Shown: piece by piece, positions 21,918 through 27,862 of the stretch
Position numbering within the stretch: position 1 is the stretch's first letter
How the letters are laid out: each line of letters starts with the position of its first letter
Assembly: GCF_938045595.1 (NCBI RefSeq)
Contig: NZ_CALIBB010000025.1
Location: 1 to 27,862, forward strand
Direction of reading: 5' to 3'
DNA: 27,862 nucleotides
DNA from: an uncultured Campylobacter sp.
GTDB lineage: Bacteria > Campylobacterota > Campylobacteria > Campylobacterales > Campylobacteraceae
Position numbers and translations under genes: made by a program
The notes under the pieces: generated by a model
What the model was told of the DNA's origin: nothing
The model's input: only the letters and a program-made list of their open reading frames with translations
The model's database searches: none

Positions 21918-23798
21918 ATGGCGAGCCCAAAAGACGCCTTAAGCCCCATCGAGCAATTTTTCGACGACAATCAAAAAAGCTACATCACCTACGAAAGACT
22001 GATAAAATTTTTCGACAAAGCCCCCACCGCGACGGCCGTTAAGAAGGTCGAAGCGCTTACGAAAAAATTCGACGTCGAGCTGATCTCCGCCGCAGAAATC
22101 TCCAAAATCAAAAATTTAGAGGACGCGAAGCTCAAAGAAGCCACGCAAAAAAAGCTACTGGACGAGGGCTGGGACGAGGAGTTTGACCTATCCAGCGACG
22201 TCGAGCTTTTGGAGTGGAGCCGTTCGGACAGCCCGGTGCGGATGTATCTTCGCGAAATGGGACAGATCCCGCTGCTAACCAAAGAAGAAGAGATCGAGAT
22301 CAGCAAAAAAATCGAGCTCGGCGAGGACATCATCATCGACGCGTTTTGCTCGGTGCCGTACTTAATAGACTTCATTTTAGATTATAAAGAGCCGCTAATC
22401 AACCGCGAACGCCGCGTCAAGGAACTTTTCAAGAGCTTTGACGACAGCGACGAAGAGGGTGAAGATGAGGACGAAGAGGAGTTGTCGGAGGATGATTACG
22501 ATGATGAGGAGGAGAGCACGGATGAGGACGAGGCGAAGCAAAAGCGCTCTAGAAAGAACGATAAGCGCGCTCTAAAGGTCATCGAAAGCTTCAAGGCTCT
22601 CGAAAAAGCTAAAAAGGACTGGATGAAATTTGCCGAGAAAAACGCCGAAGCGATTAAGGAGAGCAAGGGAATTTTATCGAAGCTGAACTTGGCGTTTAAA
22701 AAGAAAATTTTAAAAGAAAAGCTCATGGATCTAGGCCCTACGAGCAAGCTCATCACCGAGATCGTAAAATCGATGGAGACCGCGCTAAAAAGCGACGAGG
22801 GCTTCGAAAAAGAGCTCAAGCGCCTGGAATACAAGCTGCCGATGTTTAGCGCCGAACTGCGCGAAAATCACAAAAAAATCCTAAAAGAGATCACGAGGCT
22901 TAGCAAAGACGACATCATCGCGCGCGTGCCGGAAGCTACGATGGTCTCGACCTATGTCGATATAAAAAAGCTCTTTTTAACAAAAGAGGCAAGCAAAAAA
23001 AGCTTTAACCTCGAGCCCGAGCGGCTGAAAGAAATTTTAGAGCAGATCAAACGCGGCAAGCGCATCAGCGATAATGCAAAGGCGCGCATGGCTAAGTCCA
23101 ACCTACGCCTGGTCGTATCCATCGCTAAGCGCTACACCAACCGCGGACTGCCGTTTTTAGACCTCATCCAGGAGGGCAACATCGGGCTTATGAAGGCTGT
23201 GGATAAATTTGAATACAAGCGCGGCTATAAATTTTCGACCTACGCGACGTGGTGGATCCGCCAGGCGATATCGCGCGCCATCGCCGATCAAGCGCGCACG
23301 ATCCGCATCCCGATCCATATGATCGAGACGATAAATCGAATTAATAAAATCACGCGCAAATATATGCAAGAAGGCGGCAAGGAGCCCGATATCAACGTCA
23401 TCGCGCAAGAAGTAGGCCTTAGCGTCGATAAGGTAAAGCAGGTCATCAAAATCACAAAGGAGCCGATCAGCCTAGAAGCGCCGATCGGAAACGAGGACGA
23501 CGGTAAATTCGGCGATTTTGTCGAGGACAAAAGCTCGGTTTCGCCGATCGAGCAAATTTTAAAATCCGACCTAAAAGAGCAGATCGACGATATCTTGGAA
23601 CAACTCAACGACCGCGAGCGCACGGTGATCCGCATGAGATTCGGACTGCTTGACGACGAGAGCGACCGCACGCTTGAAGAGATCGGCAAGGAGCTCAATA
23701 TCACCCGCGAGCGCGTCCGCCAGATCGAAAGCTCGGCGATCAAAAAGCTAAAACACCCAAAAATCGGCCGCAAACTCAAAACCTATATCGAGAGCTAG
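21918..23798 (+). CDS. rpoD: RNA polymerase sigma factor RpoD (sigma70)
   Basis: Primary sigma factor directing RNA polymerase to housekeeping promoters. The 626-residue length is that of Campylobacter RpoD. Region 1.2 is at 105-132 (SPVRMYLREMGQIPLL). A strongly acidic spacer (174-205, mostly D/E) lies in the non-conserved region, followed by a basic patch. Region 2 starts at 391 and includes NLRLVVSIAKRYTNRGLPF and the melting/-10 recognition segment FSTYATWWIRQAI. Region 4.2 (585-614) carries the -35 helix-turn-helix TLEEIGKELNITRERVRQIE. ATG with CAAGGAGA 6 nt upstream. Confidence 0.98.
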   Translation: MASPKDALSPIEQFFDDNQKSYITYERLIKFFDKAPTATAVKKVEALTKKFDVELISAAEISKIKNLEDAKLKEATQKKLLDEGWDEEFDLSSDVELLEWSRSDSPVRMYLREMGQIPLLTKEEEIEISKKIELGEDIIIDAFCSVPYLIDFILDYKEPLINRERRVKELFKSFDDSDEEGEDEDEEELSEDDYDDEEESTDEDEAKQKRSRKNDKRALKVIESFKALEKAKKDWMKFAEKNAEAIKESKGILSKLNLAFKKKILKEKLMDLGPTSKLITEIVKSMETALKSDEGFEKELKRLEYKLPMFSAELRENHKKILKEITRLSKDDIIARVPEATMVSTYVDIKKLFLTKEASKKSFNLEPERLKEILEQIKRGKRISDNAKARMAKSNLRLVVSIAKRYTNRGLPFLDLIQEGNIGLMKAVDKFEYKRGYKFSTYATWWIRQAISRAIADQARTIRIPIHMIETINRINKITRKYMQEGGKEPDINVIAQEVGLSVDKVKQVIKITKEPISLEAPIGNEDDGKFGDFVEDKSSVSPIEQILKSDLKEQIDDILEQLNDRERTVIRMRFGLLDDESDRTLEEIGKELNITRERVRQIESSAIKKLKHPKIGRKLKTYIES

Positions 23799-23829
23799 AG
23801 CAAAATGCAGATATAGCGATCTAGCGACA

Positions 23830-23851
23830 CGCCGAGGTGGCGGGGCTTTTT
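23830..23851 (+). terminator. Probable rpoD terminator
   Basis: CGCC (23830-23833) and GGCG (23839-23842) pair around GAGGT, and GGGC plus a run of five T follows. The stem is only four GC pairs, so it is a weak intrinsic terminator, 32 bp after the rpoD stop. Confidence 0.45.
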
Positions 23852-23884
23852 AAAGCGATGTTATCGCGCGTACCTGAAAAATCA

Positions 23885-23918
23885 TAGAATTCCGTTCTAA
23901 ATCCAAAGCGGAATTCTA
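23885..23918. repeat. Perfect 10-bp inverted repeat
   Basis: TAGAATTCCG (23885-23894) and CGGAATTCTA (23909-23918) are exact inverted arms with a 14-nt loop between rpoD and the DJ-1-like gene. A-rich rather than T-rich DNA follows on the plus strand. The arms share the 9-mer TAGAATTCC with the end of the CRISPR repeat. Confidence 0.6.
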
Positions 23919-23999
23919 AAAAATTTTATAAATTCTACGATTTTGCTTAGTTTGATATGCGAACCGAACTGAGTAGTGTAGGTTATTCAAGGAGACTTT

Positions 24000-24569
24000 A
24001 TGAAAACTTTAGTAATCGTTATTTTAGACGGCTTTGCCGACTGGGAGGCTTCGCTACTGGCTCCCGCACTACGATATTTCACGGACTATAGCATCCTTTA
24101 TGCCTCAACCGATAAAAACGAGAAAGTATCGTTCGGAGCTTTACGCGCAAAACCTGATTTAACAATAGATGAAATTTCGCCAGATGCCGCGGCAATCGTG
24201 TTAATCGGCGCTAGAAATTCATGGCGCGAACTGCCTAGCGAAAACGCCTCAAAAATTGCTAATTTAATAGAGGAATTTAAACAACAAGGCAAGGTGGTAG
24301 GCGGTATTTGCGACGGGGCGTATTTCTTAGCGGCGGCAGGAGCGCTAAATGACTGCCATCACACCGCAAATAGTCTAGCAGACATCGTTAATTTGCCAAA
24401 ATACAAGAATAAGCATGCCTTTATACAAACAAGTCGCGAAGCCGTAGTATACGGTAAAATGATCACCGCAAACGGAAACGCATTTATTGATTTTACTATT
24501 CAAATGCTGCGCGCCTTAGGAGATATAGACGAAGCAATAATTGCCCAGTGCGAACAAATGTGGCGATAA
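24000..24569 (+). CDS. DJ-1/PfpI family protein
   Basis: A glutamine-amidotransferase-fold protein of the DJ-1/PfpI superfamily, 189 residues, soluble. The nucleophile elbow GGICDGAYFLAAAGAL (101-116) carries Cys 104; Glu 16 in FADWEAS is the residue that activates the Cys in DJ-1-type proteins; the HH at 120-121 may complete the site. Members include glyoxalases, chaperones and peptidase-like proteins, and the sequence alone does not say which this is. ATG with CAAGGAGA 6 nt upstream, about 200 bp after rpoD, as a separate unit. Confidence 0.88.
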   Translation: MKTLVIVILDGFADWEASLLAPALRYFTDYSILYASTDKNEKVSFGALRAKPDLTIDEISPDAAAIVLIGARNSWRELPSENASKIANLIEEFKQQGKVVGGICDGAYFLAAAGALNDCHHTANSLADIVNLPKYKNKHAFIQTSREAVVYGKMITANGNAFIDFTIQMLRALGDIDEAIIAQCEQMWR

Positions 24570-25363
24570 GTAGGCAGTGCGCGTTTAGCAAATAAAATTT
24601 TGCCGAAGCAACACTCGAGCATATAAGCACAAATGAGATACAAAAAATACTGAAAATGAAATCTTGCCGAAGCGGTACGACATTGATGCTCGCTAGGTCT
24701 AACACAATACCTTAGTTTGCGTGCTTTCGTGCAAATACAGCATGGAATTTTACGCTCGTTTTGCCACTAAAATTATATACGGCGCGAGCCTAAGCCAACA
24801 GACGCTATGAAATTTAAAACAAAGTGCGCCGCCAAAGCGGTACTTCAGCACGCGCCCATCGTCGTAAGCAAAAACGACGTCTTTCCCGTCTCGCCTTTAA
24901 TTTAATGGAGCTCACCATGCCTCAATAACCCTCACACGGCGAAATTAAATAGGTCTCAAAAAGCAAAAGCCACAAAGCTTGCTTTGTACATCTTATTTGC
25001 CACTTTATACCGAGTCCCGTTATCTCCCGCCGCCTCATTATTGCGCGCCGACATACAATGCAATATCTGTAGCTTTTATGGCCCGTTTATCACATCCCAC
25101 TGCCATGATGCCTTGCCCATAATGGAACGCTTCAAAAATATGGTAGAGCCGTCTCTCTTTACTTACACTTGCTGTACTCGCAATCGCAGCACCCATAAAT
25201 TTGCCGCATTGCTGCGCCGACAACCGCAACACTATCTAAATTTACTGCTCCGCCGTGCCGTCCCGCTCTTAAAATTTACCTTCTGTAGCCAAGAGTGCGC
25301 TGGATAACACGACGTCAGTATTTTTGTCTCGCTCTAAATTTACCTTCCGCCGCACCGCTAAAT
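24570..25363. other. 794 bp without an intact gene; probably decayed DNA
   Basis: No intact gene was found. Open frames on both strands (such as 24984-25307, plus) are short, have poor composition and lack ribosome sites. On the minus strand a DKNYY-like fragment is visible at 24750-24896. Short related pieces encoding YRFGG/YRFGK/CFGK-like peptides recur at about 24840, 24680 and 24610. Near 25230-25370 a CTAAATTTACC-type motif recurs at least four times. Together these suggest eroded copies of coding DNA. Confidence 0.5.
24750..24896 (-). pseudogene. Possible remnant of a DKNYY-type gene
   Basis: An open stretch of 48 codons without a start codon, ending in TAA. Its translation opens DGKDVVFAYDDGRVLKYRF, which resembles the D-G-K/R-x-V-x-Y repeat units of the intact DKNYY-like gene at 25364-26812 (for example DGERVFYEGKIL). 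A stop codon lies directly upstream. Best read as a broken fragment; the similarity is by eye and short. Confidence 0.3.
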
Positions 25364-26812
25364 TTAACCGCGGCGCAAGCTACGTTTTTTAAGGCAGCTA
25401 TAAATCCAAGCTCCGAGCAATAAAACCGCCGCGAGGCAATACATATAAAAGGCCGCGCCGTTTTCATACTCCACGTCCTGCGCGCTAAAAATGGGCTTCG
25501 ACATTTCGGGGTTTCGCGCCGCCTCGTCCGCGATCTGCGCCATCACCTCATCATCATGCACGTCTAGCGTGATCTTTCGCAGATCGATGAAATTCGTCCG
25601 CTTTTCCAGATGCCTGCCGCTGCGACCCGTGACGTAAACGCTATGCGAGTAAAAATTTAGATAGTAAAATCCAGCGTCGTCCTTAAAAAGCTTCTCCGAG
25701 ATCTGCCGCACGTCGTCTTTAAACGGATTGTCACCCGCCCTTTTTAGCGCGCTTAGCTTATCGCCCTCCCCACCGAATTTATAATAAACATCCCAAAGCG
25801 CGTCTTTTATCCAGCCCTCGGTGCCGCTAGCGCGCGGACGATTTAAAATTTTATCCTTGCTTAGATAAAATATGCCGTTTTTGCTCGCAAACAGCATGTA
25901 TTCCTGATGCCCGCTCTGAAAATTTAGCGGCGTATAGGGCTCGTTTGCAGCCTCAAACCTCTCGCCGTCCATCAGTACCGCGCCCGCAGCGGGATCATAG
26001 AGAAACTCTATGCCTGCATTTGGCTCCACGAGATACATCTGCTCGCTAGGCGTGAAATTTAGCCTCTCGCCGTCCGCATAGACGCTACGTCCGTCGCTCA
26101 GCCACCGATCGACCGGGCGAAAGTGCGCGGGCGAATCGGGACCGTCTTCGTGTATGATTTTTAGCCTTATCTGTTTTAGATTTTTTGCATCCGCACCCGC
26201 TAAAATTTTACCCTCGTAAAATACCCGCTCGCCGTCGGTGGCGACGTAGGGGCTCTCAGTCAGAGGCGAGATGGGCGCGCTAGTATCGAGTCTCGCGTAT
26301 GGGTAGTTGTACTCCTGCGGCCATTTGGAGAGCCCAAAGGCGTGGAAAAATACTTTGTAAATATAGCTTATCGCGCTGCCCGTGCGCTGCGTAACGTCCG
26401 AGCAGAAGTAGCTCACGCGCCCGTCGCTGTAGTAGCGAGAACCGATCTTTTGTGTACGAGCGGGATCCAGCCCCGACATCTTGCGAGCGCCGCAAAATAC
26501 GCTACTAGCGTCCATGCCGACGTTTGTGTAGGAGTATCTGCCGGTATCAAGCGCGCGAAAGCTCGCCGCGTCCGCGCCGCCCTCTAGCTCGTAGGGAGCG
26601 AGATTCCAAGAGCGTAGGTAAATTTTGCCGCCGATATTATAATAATCGCTGCTGCCGATCTTTTGCGCGCCTGTGGGCAACTCGCGCGAGTTATCATACA
26701 CCGATAACTCATAGATAAAAACGAGCGAGACGAAGAGCGGCACGAAAAGTACCGCAAATAGCAGCCTTAGCGCCTTTTTATCAAATTTGCTTAAATTATT
26801 CGCCTTTTTCAT
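25364..26812 (-). CDS. DKNYY-domain-like membrane-anchored protein
   Basis: The 482-residue protein has a membrane segment at each end (about 14-36 and 455-475), with a large domain probably outside the cytoplasm between them. That domain contains repeats of the DKNYY type: short units with D-x-x-x-V/Y-Y-x-D/N-G followed by a hydrophobic residue, such as IGSSDYYNIGGKIYL, IGSRYYSDGRVSYF, DGERVFYEGKIL and DGRSVYADGERL. The C-terminal tail is basic (KKRSLRRG). ATG at 26812 has no clear ribosome site. Function of the family is unknown; some members are surface or toxin-immunity-linked, but nothing here shows that. Confidence 0.75.
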   Translation of the reverse strand: MKKANNLSKFDKKALRLLFAVLFVPLFVSLVFIYELSVYDNSRELPTGAQKIGSSDYYNIGGKIYLRSWNLAPYELEGGADAASFRALDTGRYSYTNVGMDASSVFCGARKMSGLDPARTQKIGSRYYSDGRVSYFCSDVTQRTGSAISYIYKVFFHAFGLSKWPQEYNYPYARLDTSAPISPLTESPYVATDGERVFYEGKILAGADAKNLKQIRLKIIHEDGPDSPAHFRPVDRWLSDGRSVYADGERLNFTPSEQMYLVEPNAGIEFLYDPAAGAVLMDGERFEAANEPYTPLNFQSGHQEYMLFASKNGIFYLSKDKILNRPRASGTEGWIKDALWDVYYKFGGEGDKLSALKRAGDNPFKDDVRQISEKLFKDDAGFYYLNFYSHSVYVTGRSGRHLEKRTNFIDLRKITLDVHDDEVMAQIADEAARNPEMSKPIFSAQDVEYENGAAFYMYCLAAVLLLGAWIYSCLKKRSLRRG

Positions 26813-26895
26813 AAGGCAATTATATATCTTGCTAGTTTAAAACGTTAGAAATTTAAAAGCGTTTGCGGGGGAAATTTTAAAATTTAGGGCGCGGT

Positions 26896-26976
26896 AAATT
26901 TGACGGCAAAAAGCGGCGGGTAAATTTAAAAACTTCATCAAATTTGACGGCAAAGCCTCAGCTCAAATTTACCCGC
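26896..26976. repeat. Direct and inverted repeats between uraA and the DKNYY gene
   Basis: AAATTTGACGGCAAA occurs exactly twice (26896-26910 and 26940-26954). GCGGGTAAATTT (26916-26927) and AAATTTACCCGC (26965-26976) are perfect 12-bp inverted arms 37 nt apart that enclose the second direct copy. The hairpin could end uraA transcription, although no clean T-run follows. The direct repeats could be binding sites. Confidence 0.55.
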
Positions 26977-27014
26977 AACCGCGCGAAACGACGCAAGCTC
27001 CGCGCAAATTTAAC

Positions 27015-27862
27015 TTAGTATCCGTCAAAATGTTTGGTCTTTGGCAGTACCAAATTTAGCGTGATACCGATGAGCGCGCCAAGCCCCACGCCGCTAAAGC
27101 TCATCGCGCCAAAATCCAGCACCATGCCGCCGATCGCGCAGACGAAGATGAGCGCGACGATGATCATATTGCGCGGCTCAGCTAGGTCCACGCCGTTTTT
27201 TATGAGCGTCTCCATGCCCACGCTAGCGATGATACCAAAAAGTAGCAGCATGATGCCGCCGATGACGGGAGCCGGGATCGTCGAGAGCGCGGCTCCGAGC
27301 TTGCCCACGAAGGCTAGCAAGATCGCTGCAAGCGCGGCAAAGGTCATGATGGCGGGATTGTAGGCCTTCGTGATGCTGACTGCGCCCGTGACCTCGGAGT
27401 AGGTGGTGTTCGGCGGGCCGCCGAAGCAGCCTGCTAGCGACGTCGCGAGCCCGTCGCCTAGAAGAGTGTTTTTAAGTCCCGGGTTTTTGAGGAAATTTTC
27501 CTTCGTGACGTTGCTGATAGCGAGCATATCGCCGATATGCTCGATCGCAGGGGCGATCGCTATAGGTACCATGTAGATCACGGCTTCGAGCTTAAAAACC
27601 GGCGCGGTGAAATGCGGCAGCACAAACCACGGCGCGTTTAGAATCGGCGTAAAATCTACTATCCCGACAAATAGCGACGCGCAGTATCCCGCCGCGATAC
27701 CGCAAAGTATCGGCACTAGGCGCAGCATGCCGCGACCAAACATCATAACAACGATAACCGCCGAGAGTGAGATGAACGCGATCGTAAGCGACTGAACCTG
27801 CGTATAGAGTGCCTCTTTGCCCTTGCCCATGACCATATTTACGGCCGCTGGCGAGAGGATGA
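27015..27862 (-). CDS. uraA: Uracil permease (NCS2 family), 5' end outside window
   Basis: Inner-membrane uracil:proton symporter of the NCS2 (UraA/UapC) family. The frame is open to the window edge; 282 codons are present and the N-terminal membrane segments are missing. Visible family motifs are AIEHIGDMLAIS, with the substrate-binding Glu, GDGLATSLAGCFGGPPNTTY, and SEVTGAVSITK, with the second key acidic residue. Many hydrophobic segments follow. An internal Met exists at 27836, but the upstream codons (ILSPAAVNM) read as a membrane segment, so the gene is partial, not short. A xanthine-type permease is less likely. Confidence 0.92.
   Translation of the reverse strand, partial: ILSPAAVNMVMGKGKEALYTQVQSLTIAFISLSAVIVVMMFGRGMLRLVPILCGIAAGYCASLFVGIVDFTPILNAPWFVLPHFTAPVFKLEAVIYMVPIAIAPAIEHIGDMLAISNVTKENFLKNPGLKNTLLGDGLATSLAGCFGGPPNTTYSEVTGAVSITKAYNPAIMTFAALAAILLAFVGKLGAALSTIPAPVIGGIMLLLFGIIASVGMETLIKNGVDLAEPRNMIIVALIFVCAIGGMVLDFGAMSFSGVGLGALIGITLNLVLPKTKHFDGY

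Noticed and set aside
21989..23779. Antisense frames opposite rpoD
   Set aside because: Serine-rich translations mirror the D/E/K-rich rpoD codons on the other strand; no start signals.
24496..24705. 69-codon minus-strand frame with a hydrophobic stretch
   Set aside because: Overlaps the DJ-1-like gene antisense, has no ribosome site, and its repeats are better explained as decayed DNA.
24984..25307. 107-codon plus-strand frame
   Set aside because: No ribosome site, Cys/Arg/Leu-rich translation typical of a wrong frame, no recognisable family.

Overview
The window reads as a Campylobacter-type epsilonproteobacterial chromosome. Evidence for this is the 626-residue RpoD with an acidic spacer, the cca neighbourhood with the gene order seen around C. 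jejuni Cj0787-Cj0789, tightly overlapping genes, frequent TTG starts with good Shine-Dalgarno (SD) sequences, and abundant AAATTTA/GGAATT texture. The moderate GC of the housekeeping half suggests an oral, non-jejuni species (C. gracilis or a relative), but the species is a guess.

Left part (1-2960): an AT-rich stretch with no gene, then a minus-strand four-gene cluster ending in a strong hairpin terminator. In transcription order it holds a 59-residue stand-alone protein that looks exactly like the glycyl-radical C-terminus of anaerobic ribonucleotide reductase, an unknown 154-residue protein, a HipA/CtkA-like protein kinase, and an unknown acidic 125-residue protein.

Middle (3041-12411): a complete type I-B CRISPR-Cas locus, all on the minus strand. 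The array has eleven identical 30-bp repeats plus one degenerate terminal repeat and eleven spacers of 34-37 bp. Its leader side faces the cas genes, and the repeat ends in the ATTGAAAC handle when read on the minus strand. An operon cas8b-cas7-cas5-cas3-cas4-cas2-cas1 starts from a perfect-consensus sigma70 promoter overlapped by an inverted repeat. cas6 lies upstream as a separate unit directly behind glyS and a hairpin. The effector genes (cas8b to cas3) look clearly more AT-rich than cas4/cas2/cas1 and cas6, as if the locus were assembled from parts.

Right part (12484-27862): housekeeping genes. A long minus-strand run leuD-leuB-(TPR-like small gene)-(CiaD-position protein with an expanded low-complexity middle)-cca-(pentapeptide-repeat protein)-trmL-(exported EEP nuclease)-(44-residue membrane protein)-glyS is nearly gapless. 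Divergent from it is rpoD, followed by a DJ-1/PfpI gene. After about 0.8 kb of probably decayed DNA come a DKNYY-type membrane-anchored protein and the 3' part of a uracil permease gene running off the window edge.

Most notable items: the free-standing glycyl-radical domain, the CiaD-position protein with 11-residue tandem repeats, the pentapeptide-repeat gene hidden in DNA that looks like noise, the promoter/operator architecture of the cas operon, and a spacer that itself contains a perfect 9-bp hairpin.
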